Below, piece after piece: positions 1 through 5,657 of a stretch of 9,615 nucleotides of DNA. Source of the stretch: Lysobacteraceae bacterium UBA6001 (GTDB lineage: Bacteria > Pseudomonadota > Gammaproteobacteria > Xanthomonadales > Xanthomonadaceae). The position numbers and the translations under genes were made by a program. The stretch spans positions 1 to 9,615 of the forward strand of contig DJAN01000242.1 in NCBI GenBank assembly GCA_002429615.1, given 5' to 3'. The stretch's first letter is position 1, and each line of letters opens with the position of its first letter. The notes beneath the pieces were generated by a model, which worked only from the letters and a program-made list of their open reading frames with translations, was not told the origin of the DNA and did no database searches.

Positions 1-27
1 GGTGCGCTCGAACTTACCCTTGGCCAT
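1..27 (-). CDS. tuf: Elongation factor Tu, first 9 codons only (partial)
   Basis: Only the start of this gene is inside the window; the rest lies beyond the left edge. The minus strand reads MAKGKFERT, the usual bacterial EF-Tu N-terminus. The start codon is preceded by a purine-rich AGAAGAAG that can serve as ribosome binding site. EF-Tu is the cytoplasmic GTPase that brings aminoacyl-tRNA to the ribosomal A site. The gene is 46 nt downstream of tRNA-Thr and shares its direction with three tRNA genes, the layout of the E. coli tyrU-glyT-thrT-tufB operon. It is therefore most likely the tufB copy, co-transcribed with the tRNAs from the promoter near 432-460. Only nine residues are visible, but the context makes the call firm. 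Whether a second tuf copy exists cannot be seen. Confidence 0.9.
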
Positions 28-73
28 GGCTGCTTCTTCTCGATGCTCGTTGAAAGGTATGGCGTCTTGAATA

Positions 74-149
74 TGGTGCTCACGAAAGGAATCGAACCTT
101 CGACCTCCTCCTTACCAAGGAGGTGCTCTACCGACTGAGCTACGTGAGC
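74..149 (-). tRNA. tRNA-Thr (anticodon GGT)
   Basis: The minus strand folds into a complete cloverleaf. The acceptor arms are GCTCACG and CGTGAGC, the D arm GCTC/GAGC, and the anticodon stem CCTCC/GGAGG. The anticodon loop is TTGGTAA, giving anticodon GGT, which reads threonine codons ACC and ACU. The T loop is TTCGATT, and CCA is encoded in the DNA at 74-76. It is the last tRNA before tuf in the transcript and must be cut out of a tRNA-tuf precursor. It matches thrT of the E. coli tufB operon in position and anticodon. Confidence 0.97.
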
Positions 150-181
150 GAGTTGCGTATTGTGGCACGTTTTCCGTTCAA

Positions 182-255
182 TGGAGCGGGAGACGGGAAT
201 CGAACCCGCACCATCAGCTTGGAAGGCTGAGGTTCTACCGTTGAACTACTCCCGC
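182..255 (-). tRNA. tRNA-Gly (anticodon TCC)
   Basis: Cloverleaf on the minus strand, 74 nt including encoded CCA (182-184). The acceptor stem is GCGGGAG/CTCCCGC and the D stem GTTC/GAAC. The anticodon stem is TCAGC/GCTGA around loop CTTCCAA, giving anticodon TCC, which reads glycine GGA and GGG. The T loop is TTCGATT. It is the middle tRNA of the Tyr-Gly-Thr-tuf transcription unit and corresponds to glyT of E. coli. The spacers to its neighbours are about 30 nt and contain no gene. Confidence 0.97.
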
Positions 256-283
256 ATCGGGATGACTTGCCACAACATGAAAC

Positions 284-369
284 TGGTGGAGGGAGGTGGA
301 TTCGAACCACCGAAGGCGTAAGCCAGCAGATTTACAGTCTGCCCCCGTTGGCCGCTTGGGTATCCCTCC
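284..369 (-). tRNA. tRNA-Tyr (anticodon GTA)
   Basis: Class II tRNA on the minus strand, 86 nt with encoded CCA at 284-286 and the long variable arm expected for tyrosine tRNA. The acceptor arms are GGAGGGA and TCCCTCC. The anticodon stem GCAGA/TCTGC encloses loop CTGTAAA, giving anticodon GTA (codons UAC, UAU). The T loop is TTCGAAT. It is the first gene of the tRNA-tuf operon. Its 5' end lies about 55 nt downstream of the predicted transcription start, so it needs RNase P processing of a leader. Confidence 0.97.
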
Positions 370-431
370 AGTTTTTTCCACCCCGTTCTGGTTGGCCGCG
401 AGGCCATTCATCCCGGTGTGGAGAGCCCGCA

Positions 432-460
432 ATTTTGGGCGGGACCCCCAATCTTGTCAA
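432..460 (-). promoter_or_regulatory. Sigma-70 promoter of the tRNA-Tyr-Gly-Thr-tuf operon
   Basis: On the minus strand a perfect -35 box TTGACA (455-460) is followed after exactly 17 nt by CAAAAT (432-437), a 4/6 match to the -10 consensus. Downstream of the -10 comes TGCGGGC, a GC-rich discriminator of the kind known to make stable-RNA promoters sensitive to ppGpp. The predicted start is near 424-425, giving a leader of about 55 nt before tRNA-Tyr. It is the only strong promoter-like match I found in the window and sits where the conserved operon requires one. The boxes are seen directly; stringent control is inferred from the discriminator. Confidence 0.8.
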
Positions 461-481
461 CAAAAATTTACAACTTTTTCC
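461..481 (-). promoter_or_regulatory. Candidate UP element upstream of the tRNA-tuf promoter
   Basis: Directly upstream of the TTGACA box the minus strand is a 21-nt stretch dominated by A and T, containing AAAAAG, TTGTAAATTTTTG and little GC. The surrounding sequence is strongly GC-rich. Its position (about -38 to -60) and A/T tracts fit an UP element contacted by the RNA polymerase alpha C-terminal domains, as at rRNA and tRNA promoters. Overlapping Fis sites are possible but cannot be judged by eye. Confidence 0.6.
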
Positions 482-483
482 GC

Positions 484-513
484 GACCGGCCGCGCCAGGC
501 AGCCGGCCCGGTC
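484..513 (-). other. Stem-loop at the ychF stop codon
   Basis: GACCGG (484-489) pairs with CCGGTC (508-513), and the stem extends inward by about three pairs with one bulged base. The stem overlaps the ychF stop codon (512-514). In the ychF mRNA sense it is followed by GCGGAAAAAG, so there is no U-tract and it is not a classical intrinsic terminator. It lies between the end of ychF and the tRNA-tuf promoter, where termination or mRNA 3'-end protection would be expected. The role is unproven. Confidence 0.3.
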
Positions 514-1603
514 ACACGTTGAAGCGGAAGTGCAGCACGTCGCCTTCCTGCACGCGGTACTCCTTGCCTTCCAGACGCAGGCGACCGGCTTCCTTCGCGC
601 CCGCCTCGCCCTTGTACTTGATGAAGTCGTCGAAGGAGATCGTCTCGGCACGGATGAAGCCGCGCTCGAAATCGGTATGGATCACCGCCGCGGCCTGCGG
701 CGCGGTCGAACCCGCCTTCACCGTCCACGCGCGCACTTCCTTCACGCCCGCAGTGAAATACGTCTGCAGGCCGAGCAGCTTGTACGCCGCGCGGATCACC
801 CGGTTCAGGCCCGGCTCGTCCAGGCCCAGGTCGGCCAGGAAGGTATCGCGGTCGGCATCGTCCAGCTGCGCCAGTTCTTCCTCGATCGCGGCCGACACCG
901 GCACCACCTCGGCGCCTTCGGCGGCCGCATGCTGGCGCACCGCCTCCAGGTGCGGGTTGTTCTCGAAACCGTCCTCGAGCACGTTGGCGATGTACATCAC
1001 CGGCTTGAGCGTGAGCAGGAAGAGGTCACGCACCAGCGCCTTCTCCTCCTCGTCCAGGCCCGCGGCCCGGCCCGGCTTGCCATCGGCCAGCGCGGCCTGC
1101 AGCTTGGCCAGCACCGGCTTGCGCGCCGCCGCTTCCTTGTCGCCGCCCTTGGCCGCGCGCTCGGCACGGTTGAGTGCCTTCTCGACGCTGTCCAGGTCGG
1201 CCAGCGCCAGCTCGGTATCGATGGTCTCGATGTCCGACAGCGGATCGACCTTGCCGGCCACGTGCACGATGTCGCCGTGCTCGAAGCAGCGCACCACGTG
1301 GGTGATCGCATCGACTTCGCGGATGTGCGCCAGGAACTTGTTGCCCAGGCCCTCGCCGCTCGCCGCGCCGGCGACCAGGCCGGCGATGTCGACGAACTCG
1401 ACCGCGGTCGGCACGACCTTCTGCGGCTTCACGATCTCCGACAGCTGGTTCAGGCGCAGGTCCGGCACCGGCACGATGCCGACATTCGGCTCGATCGTGC
1501 AGAACGGGAAGTTGGCCGCGGCGATGCCCGCCTTGGTCAGCGCGTTGAACAGGGTCGACTTGCCGACGTTAGGCAGGCCGACAATGCCGCATTTGATGCC
1601 CAT
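512..1603 (-). CDS. ychF: Ribosome-binding ATPase YchF (OLA1/Obg family)
   Basis: 363 aa, the usual length for the family. YchF is a P-loop NTPase of the translation-factor class that binds ribosomes and, unlike most relatives, prefers ATP. Residues 9-16 are the G1 loop [10 protein letters not shown]3-type segment DIAGL is followed by a glycine-rich GEGLGNKF stretch. The G4 position reads NVLE (207-210) instead of NKxD, the NxxE signature linked to ATP preference in YchF/OLA1. The C-terminal third, from about residue 277, is the TGS domain and ends in FNV as in E. coli. [17 protein letters not shown] aligns from residue 1 with known YchF, which fixes the start. Only a weak GGAT lies upstream as ribosome binding site. 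It is the last gene of the ispE-prs-rplY-pth-ychF run, and pth-ychF adjacency is widely conserved. Confidence 0.97.
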   Translation of the reverse strand: MGIKCGIVGLPNVGKSTLFNALTKAGIAAANFPFCTIEPNVGIVPVPDLRLNQLSEIVKPQKVVPTAVEFVDIAGLVAGAASGEGLGNKFLAHIREVDAITHVVRCFEHGDIVHVAGKVDPLSDIETIDTELALADLDSVEKALNRAERAAKGGDKEAAARKPVLAKLQAALADGKPGRAAGLDEEEKALVRDLFLLTLKPVMYIANVLEDGFENNPHLEAVRQHAAAEGAEVVPVSAAIEEELAQLDDADRDTFLADLGLDEPGLNRVIRAAYKLLGLQTYFTAGVKEVRAWTVKAGSTAPQAAAVIHTDFERGFIRAETISFDDFIKYKGEAGAKEAGRLRLEGKEYRVQEGDVLHFRFNV

Positions 1604-1676
1604 GATTGATCCGGGGATTGGTGATTCGGGATTCGGGATTCGCGCGGCATGCCGGCAAATCCCGAATCCCCAACCA
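1604..1676. repeat. GATTCGG heptad repeat with a perfect 13-bp inverted repeat (pth-ychF gap)
   Basis: The 73-nt spacer between pth and ychF contains GATTCGG at 1623-1629 and 1630-1636 and GATTCGC at 1637-1643. GGGATTCGGGATT (1628-1640) is the exact reverse complement of AATCCCGAATCCC (1658-1670), giving a 13-bp stem with a 17-nt loop rich in GC. The right arm ends next to the pth stop codon. Tandem GGGATTCGGGATTC-type sequences are, from memory, scattered between genes in Xanthomonadaceae, so this is probably one copy of a dispersed REP-like element. In the transcript it would form a stable hairpin that could protect the pth mRNA or uncouple ychF expression. Confidence 0.75.
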
Positions 1677-2258
1677 TCAAGCCTTGGCGGTGTTGAGGCG
1701 CTTCATCGCCTCGTTGAAATTACCCGATACCGCCAGCGGCAGCACGGCGATGGCGTCGTCGACCGCACGGCCGATCAGCACATCATCCTCGCCCTTCGCG
1801 CGGCCCAGCACCCAGGGAACGACCTTGTCCTTGTGGCCGGGATGGCCGATCCCCACGCGCAGACGCTGGAATTTGCCGTGGCCCAGCAGGCGGATGGTGT
1901 CGCGCAGGCCGTTCTGGCCGCCATGCCCGCCGTCGAACTTCAAACGCGCCACGCCAGGCGCCAGGTCGAGCTCATCGTGGGCGACCAGCATCTGCTCCGG
2001 CTCGATCTTCCAGAAACGCAGCGCCGCGGTGATCGACTTGCCACTGAGGTTCATGAAGGTGGCGGGCTTGAGCAGCCACACCGGTTGCCCGGCGATGTCC
2101 ACGCGGGCCACCTCGCCGAACAGCTTGGATTCCAGGTTCCAGCGCGCGCCCGCCGATTCGGCGAGGGCATCGACGAAACGAAACCCGGCGTTGTGCCGGG
2201 TTTGGGCGTGTTCCGGACCGGGATTTCCGAGTCCGACGATCAGTCGCAGTCCAGACAT
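1677..2258 (-). CDS. pth: Peptidyl-tRNA hydrolase
   Basis: 193 aa, the normal size for bacterial Pth. It cleaves the ester bond of peptidyl-tRNAs that drop off ribosomes, freeing tRNA for reuse in the cytoplasm. The N-terminal GLGNPG motif (residues 9-14) and RHNAG contain Asn12 and the catalytic His22. FMNLSG supplies Asn70, HDELD supplies Asp95, and [11 protein letters not shown] supplies Asn116; these are the active-site and substrate-binding residues known in E. coli Pth. [15 protein letters not shown] matches family starts. A weak GGTGGTCA precedes the start codon. It is 53 nt downstream of rplY, with a strong hairpin in between, and 73 nt upstream of ychF. The rplY-pth-ychF order is conserved in many Gammaproteobacteria, so co-transcription is likely. 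Confidence 0.97.
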   Translation of the reverse strand: MSGLRLIVGLGNPGPEHAQTRHNAGFRFVDALAESAGARWNLESKLFGEVARVDIAGQPVWLLKPATFMNLSGKSITAALRFWKIEPEQMLVAHDELDLAPGVARLKFDGGHGGQNGLRDTIRLLGHGKFQRLRVGIGHPGHKDKVVPWVLGRAKGEDDVLIGRAVDDAIAVLPLAVSGNFNEAMKRLNTAKA

Positions 2259-2276
2259 GCCTTGACCACCGCAACG

Positions 2277-2302
2277 CTCCCCCGCGCCTGGGCGCGGGGG
2301 AG
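2277..2302 (-). other. Perfect 11-bp GC hairpin between rplY and pth
   Basis: CTCCCCCGCGC (2277-2287) pairs without a mismatch with GCGCGGGGGAG (2292-2302) around a 4-nt loop. In the rplY-pth transcript it starts 9 nt after the rplY stop codon and ends 18 nt before the pth start. It has terminator-like geometry but no U-tract follows (CGTTGCGG in the transcript). It may act as a partial terminator, an RNase barrier that stabilises rplY mRNA, or a processing site. Confidence 0.5.
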
Positions 2303-2311
2303 ACGCGGCGA

Positions 2312-2932
2312 TTACTTGGTCTCGCCTTCGGCCGCCGGGGCCTCGGCTTCTTCACGGCCGTGCTTGGCGATCACGACGGCAACGTCGTGTTCCTTGCCCA
2401 GCTTCAGGGCCGGAATCTCGACGCCGGCCGGCAGCTTGATGGCCGACAGGTGGATCACGTCGCCCACGGCCAGCGCCGACAGGTCGACTTCGATGAACTC
2501 CGGCAGATCCTTCGGCAGGCAGCTGACCTGCACTTCGTTCAGCTCGTGGGTCACGACGACTTCGGCCGACTTGCCGGCCGGCGACTTGTCTTCGTTGACG
2601 AAGTGCAGCGGCACCGAGGCACTCAGCTTCTCGTTCTCGTTCACGCGCTGGAAGTCGATGTGCATGATCAGCTGCTTGAACGGGTGGCGCTGCAGATCAC
2701 GCAGCAGCACCTTCTGCACGTCGCCGTTGAGGCTCAGGTCCAGGATCGACGAGTAGAACCACTCGTTCTGCTGGGCCAGCCACACTTCCTCGTGGTCGAG
2801 CTGGATGCTGACGGGCTTGAGGTCGCCACCGTAGACGATGGCCGGGATCACACCGGCGTGACGCAGGCGGCGGCTCGCACCCTTACCTTCGTCTTCGCGG
2901 CGCTGAACCTTGATTTCATGGGTCTTGGACAT
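2312..2932 (-). CDS. rplY: 50S ribosomal protein L25, long (CTC/TL5) form
   Basis: 206 aa. L25 binds 5S rRNA in the large ribosomal subunit. Residues 1 to about 95 form the 5S-binding domain: basic RREDEGKGASRRLRHAG near the start, then IPAIVYGG and the MHIDFQRV strand that ends the domain. Residues from about 96 to 190 form the second beta-domain found in the CTC/TL5 type, absent from the 94-residue E. coli protein. An acidic, alanine-rich tail (GREEAEAPAAEGETK) follows. The start codon has a good extended Shine-Dalgarno, TAGGTAGTGA, 6 nt upstream. It sits between prs and pth. As a 5S rRNA partner it fits the translation theme of the cluster. Confidence 0.96.
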   Translation of the reverse strand: MSKTHEIKVQRREDEGKGASRRLRHAGVIPAIVYGGDLKPVSIQLDHEEVWLAQQNEWFYSSILDLSLNGDVQKVLLRDLQRHPFKQLIMHIDFQRVNENEKLSASVPLHFVNEDKSPAGKSAEVVVTHELNEVQVSCLPKDLPEFIEVDLSALAVGDVIHLSAIKLPAGVEIPALKLGKEHDVAVVIAKHGREEAEAPAAEGETK

Positions 2933-2957
2933 TTTCTTTCACTACCTAGGTTGAATG

Positions 2958-2975
2958 AACCACCTCGCGGTGGTT
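2958..2975 (-). other. GNRA-capped hairpin in the rplY leader
   Basis: In the transcript AACCACC and GGTGGTT form a 7-bp stem closed by a GCGA tetraloop. It lies about 25 nt upstream of the rplY start codon and upstream of its Shine-Dalgarno. No U-tract follows, so termination is unlikely. It may stabilise the rplY mRNA 5' side or serve as a protein or RNA contact site. The function is speculative. Confidence 0.4.
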
Positions 2976-3012
2976 TAGCGACTTTCCCGCGACCAGGAGA
3001 GCCGTTACAGCA

Positions 3013-3028
3013 AGCCGGTTTCCCGGCT
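3013..3028 (-). terminator. Weak terminator-like hairpin at the prs stop codon
   Basis: AGCCGG and CCGGCT pair (6 bp) around a GAAA tetraloop in the transcript. The stem begins at the last base of the prs stop codon and is followed by TTGCTGT, a poor U-rich stretch. It could cause partial termination or mark the 3' end of a prs transcript ahead of rplY. The stem is short and the U-tract interrupted, so the call is tentative. Confidence 0.3.
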
Positions 3029-3987
3029 CAATCCACGTACAGCGAGCTGACCGATTCGCCGAAGGCGATACGCCGGATGGTCTCGGCGAGCAGTTCGGCC
3101 ACGCTCAGCTGGCGAATCTTGGGGCACACCCGCGCCTGGTCCGAGAGCGGGATCGTGTCGGTGACGACGATCTCGTCCAGCTGCGAGTTGTTGATGTTGT
3201 CCACCGCCGGGCCGGAGAACACCGGGTGCGTGCAGTAGGCCACCACCTTCACCGCGCCACGCTGCTTCAGCGCGGCGGCGGCGGCGCACAGCGTGCCGGC
3301 GGTGTCGACCAGGTCGTCCACCAGCACGCAGGTCTTACCCTGCACGTCGCCGATGATGTTCATCACCGTGGCCACGTTGGCGCGCGGGCGGCGCTTGTCG
3401 ATGATGGCCAGGTCGGCGTCATCCAGGCGCTTGGCGACCGCACGGGCACGCACCACGCCGCCGACGTCCGGCGAGACCACGATCAGGTTGTCGGTGCCGT
3501 AGGCGCGCCAGATATCGGCAAGCAGCAGCGGCGAGGCGTAGACGTTGTCGACCGGGACATCGAAGAAGCCCTGGATCTGGTCGGCGTGCAGGTCCACCGT
3601 CAGCACCCGGTCGGCGCCGATGGCGCTGACCATCTTGGCGGCGACCTTGGCGGTGATCGGCACGCGCGAAGATCGCATGCGGCGATCCTGGCGCGAATAA
3701 CCGAAGTACGGGATCACCGCGGTGACGGACGCGGCGCTGGCGCGCTTGAGCGCGTCGATCAGCACCAGCAGTTCCATCAGGTTCTCCGCGCTCGGCGCGC
3801 AGGTCGGCTGCACCACGAACACTTCCTGGCGACGCACGCTCTCCTCGATCTCGACCTGCACCTCGCCATCGGAGAAGCGCGAGACCAGGGCCTTGCCCAT
3901 TCGAACGCCCAGCTCCTTGCAGATGCTCTGCGTCAGCTGCTTGTTGGCGTTGCCGGAAAAGACCAGCAGATTGCGTTCGTCTTGCAT
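3028..3987 (-). CDS. prs: Ribose-phosphate pyrophosphokinase (PRPP synthetase)
   Basis: 319 aa, close to the 315 of E. coli. Prs makes PRPP from ribose-5-phosphate and ATP in the cytosol, feeding purine, pyrimidine, NAD, histidine and tryptophan synthesis. Visible motifs: FSDGE (38-42) and RQDR (99-102) at the ATP site; [12 protein letters not shown] (131-142), the PRPP synthetase metal and ribose-phosphate signature with His134; the flexible catalytic loop KRRPRAN (198-204); and the PRPP-binding loop [10 protein letters not shown] (223-232). The chosen start gives the usual N-terminus just before LLVFSGNAN. It has no recognisable Shine-Dalgarno, since the bases before it are C-rich. The gene follows tRNA-Gln by 76 nt and precedes rplY by 95 nt. 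Confidence 0.97.
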   Translation of the reverse strand: MQDERNLLVFSGNANKQLTQSICKELGVRMGKALVSRFSDGEVQVEIEESVRRQEVFVVQPTCAPSAENLMELLVLIDALKRASAASVTAVIPYFGYSRQDRRMRSSRVPITAKVAAKMVSAIGADRVLTVDLHADQIQGFFDVPVDNVYASPLLLADIWRAYGTDNLIVVSPDVGGVVRARAVAKRLDDADLAIIDKRRPRANVATVMNIIGDVQGKTCVLVDDLVDTAGTLCAAAAALKQRGAVKVVAYCTHPVFSGPAVDNINNSQLDEIVVTDTIPLSDQARVCPKIRQLSVAELLAETIRRIAFGESVSSLYVD

Positions 3988-4033
3988 GGGGAAGGCTCGG
4001 GCGGCGGCGGGAAAGCGGGACGTGCGGGCATCC

Positions 4034-4060
4034 GCGGCGCGCAGGCGGGCGCGCGGCCGC
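4034..4060 (-). other. GC stem-loop just downstream of tRNA-Gln
   Basis: GCGGCGCGC (4034-4042) pairs with GCGCGGCCGC (4051-4060), leaving one bulged base and an 8-nt loop. In the transcript it begins 3 nt after the encoded CCA of tRNA-Gln and lies in the 76-nt spacer before prs. That spacer is otherwise C-rich with no other element visible. It may assist separation of the tRNA from the prs mRNA or protect the new prs 5' end. GC-rich DNA gives such stems by chance fairly often. Confidence 0.35.
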
Positions 4061-4063
4061 GAA

Positions 4064-4140
4064 TGGCAGGGGCGGTAGGATTCGAACCTACGAATGCCAG
4101 GATCAAAACCTGGTGCCTTGGGCCTCTTGGCGACGCCCCT
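4064..4140 (-). tRNA. tRNA-Gln (anticodon TTG)
   Basis: 77 nt on the minus strand with CCA encoded at 4064-4066. The acceptor stem is AGGGGCG/CGCCCCT with discriminator G, as expected for glutamine tRNA. The anticodon stem CCAGG/CCTGG encloses loop TTTTGAT, giving anticodon TTG, which reads CAA and CAG. The T stem is GTAGG/CCTAC with loop TTCGAAT. The gene begins 3 nt after the ispE stop and ends 76 nt before prs. With no promoter visible in the ispE 3' end, it is probably processed out of an ispE-tRNA-prs transcript. The same placement is recalled for Pseudomonas. Confidence 0.97.
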
Positions 4141-4143
4141 GCA

Positions 4144-5016
4144 TCAAACCTTCGTCGCCGCCAGCGCATCGAGCAGCGGAGACCTTGCGGCCCCGCCGAC
4201 GACCCAGGCGCGCAGCCCCGCCGGCAGTCCGGCACACGCGCGCTCTGCGGCGTGCAGCGAATCGAACTCGACGAAACAGCCGCCACCCGACCCGGTCAGG
4301 CGAACAGAGCCGACACGCGCCAAGGCCTGGAACACCGCTTCGACAGCAGGTTCGCGGCGGCGCAGCACCGGCTCGAACGCATTGCCGAGCAGGGTTCCGG
4401 AAGCGAAGTCCGCTATTTTCGCGGGCGCGGCATCGCGCGTCAAATCCGGGGCGCGGAAAAGTTCAGGGGTCGGGACATGGACGCCGGGGTCGACCAGCAG
4501 ATACCACGCCGGCGGCAGCTCTATCGGCGTCAACCGCTCCCCCACCCCTTCGGCCCAGGCATTGTGGCCACGCACGAACACCGGCACATCGGCACCGAGC
4601 TGGCACCCCAGCGCGGCCAGCGCATCGACCGGCAACGCCAGCCCCCAGAGCGCATTCAGCGCCACCAGGGCGGTGGCGGCATCGGATGAGCCACCACCAA
4701 AGCCACCCCCGGCCGGAATGCGCTTTTCGACGCTGATGTCCGCAGAAAGCTGGCAATTAGTGGCCGATCGCAGCAATTCTGCCGCCCGAACGAGCAGATC
4801 ATCCGCCTCCGCCACCCCTGCCACTGACGGCCCGATCCGGCGCACCGGGCCAGGGCCGCCCACGCGCAGATGCACGGTGTCGCCCCAGTCCAGGATGCGG
4901 AATACGGTCTGCAGCTCGTGATAGCCATCCGCGCGGCGGCCCACGATCTGCAGGAACAGGTTCAGCTTCGCCGGGGCCGGCCATGCCGACCCGCCCGCCG
5001 ACGCCACGTCATTCAT
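4144..5016 (-). CDS. ispE: 4-diphosphocytidyl-2-C-methyl-D-erythritol kinase
   Basis: 290 aa GHMP-superfamily kinase. IspE phosphorylates the 2-hydroxyl of CDP-methylerythritol with ATP, the fourth step of the MEP isoprenoid pathway in the cytosol. Residues 15-19 PAKLN hold the conserved Lys17, followed by [26 protein letters not shown] (101-114) is the ATP-binding glycine loop, GADVPVF has the catalytic Asp143, and LTGSGGGCF (240-248) is the third GHMP motif. A longer in-frame ORF reaches 5124, but the ATG at 5016 fits the family length. It also overlaps the lolB stop as ATGA, implying translational coupling. tRNA-Gln follows after 3 nt. Confidence 0.96.
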   Translation of the reverse strand: MNDVASAGGSAWPAPAKLNLFLQIVGRRADGYHELQTVFRILDWGDTVHLRVGGPGPVRRIGPSVAGVAEADDLLVRAAELLRSATNCQLSADISVEKRIPAGGGFGGGSSDAATALVALNALWGLALPVDALAALGCQLGADVPVFVRGHNAWAEGVGERLTPIELPPAWYLLVDPGVHVPTPELFRAPDLTRDAAPAKIADFASGTLLGNAFEPVLRRREPAVEAVFQALARVGSVRLTGSGGGCFVEFDSLHAAERACAGLPAGLRAWVVGGAARSPLLDALAATKV

Positions 5017-5657
5017 GGCGCGGCCACATCCCACTGGTCGAACACCAGCCGCACCTTGGCATCGCCACTGCGCGCCTCGATCCGCTTCGGTAGTGCCGGC
5101 CGGCCGTCCTGGGCGGGGAACCACTCCAGGTAGTCCACCCGCCAGCCCGCCTGCGCCAGGGCGGCAGGCCGCCCCTCGACATCGAGCACCACGCCGGCCT
5201 GGCCATCATCGACGAGGCCGCGCACCCAGGCCGGCAGTCCGTCGACCGGAATCTGCCAGCCCGTGGCCTGGAACAGCATCTCCTGCGCGTCGTCGCCCGT
5301 GCGGGGACCACCGTCCACGCCTTCGAGGCGGGCTTGCCCGGTTGCGCCTTCACCGCTCAGCACCCAGCTCTGCCGGGTGACCGGCGCGCTCAGCTGGATC
5401 CGGTAGTCGCGGCCCGTCTGCCGCCAGTCGACCCGGCCACTGCCGCCATTGCGTCCCTTGCTGATCGCCGCGCGCCCCTGGAACGACCAGTCCGGATGCG
5501 CGCGCAACCAGGCCTGGCGCTCGACCTCGGCCGCGCGCGCCTCGGCACTTACCGGCGCCGATACCGTCGGCGCGGACGGACGCGGCGCCGGGCCGGCGCA
5601 GGCCGAAAGCAACGCCGCCGCCAGCAGCAGCGGCAGCGCATGACCCCGAAAACTCAT
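5013..5657 (-). CDS. lolB: Outer-membrane lipoprotein LolB (lipoprotein receptor)
   Basis: 214 aa. LolB takes lipoproteins from the periplasmic carrier LolA and inserts them into the outer membrane. A short lipoprotein signal ([13 protein letters not shown]) ends in lipobox LSAC with Cys20, and the +2 residue is Ala, consistent with outer-membrane sorting. The mature part shows the LolB pattern: [18 protein letters not shown], a mid-protein [17 protein letters not shown], and C-terminal [10 protein letters not shown]. Longer in-frame extension to 5813 lacks a signal sequence, so the ATG at 5657 is chosen. That ATG overlaps the TPR-gene stop as ATGA and has AGGAG 11 nt upstream. Its own stop overlaps the ispE start the same way. 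lolB-ispE adjacency is typical of Gammaproteobacteria and supports the call. Confidence 0.92.
   Translation of the reverse strand: MSFRGHALPLLLAAALLSACAGPAPRPSAPTVSAPVSAEARAAEVERQAWLRAHPDWSFQGRAAISKGRNGGSGRVDWRQTGRDYRIQLSAPVTRQSWVLSGEGATGQARLEGVDGGPRTGDDAQEMLFQATGWQIPVDGLPAWVRGLVDDGQAGVVLDVEGRPAALAQAGWRVDYLEWFPAQDGRPALPKRIEARSGDAKVRLVFDQWDVAAP

Noticed and set aside
74..369. tRNA cluster as an integration site for a genomic island
   Set aside because: The tRNA-tuf order is the conserved core arrangement. No integrase, duplicated tRNA 3' end or foreign composition is seen.
1604..1676. Heptad repeat as a short CRISPR array or an att site
   Set aside because: The units are contiguous without unique spacers, no cas or integrase gene is nearby, and the repeat is inverted as well as tandem, unlike a CRISPR.
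267..2756. 829-codon open frame on the plus strand across the tRNAs, ychF, pth and rplY
   Set aside because: It is antisense to three clearly recognised genes and a tRNA. Its product is Ser/Arg/Ala-rich low-complexity sequence with no motif. Long antisense frames are expected in GC-rich coding DNA.
3226..4689. 487-codon open frame on the plus strand opposite prs, tRNA-Gln and ispE
   Set aside because: It runs through a tRNA gene in antisense and mirrors prs and ispE codons; the His/Arg/Gln-rich product resembles no family.
5017..5124. Upstream in-frame ispE start inside lolB
   Set aside because: It would add 36 residues lacking IspE similarity and read through lolB; the ATGA-coupled ATG at 5016 gives the normal length.
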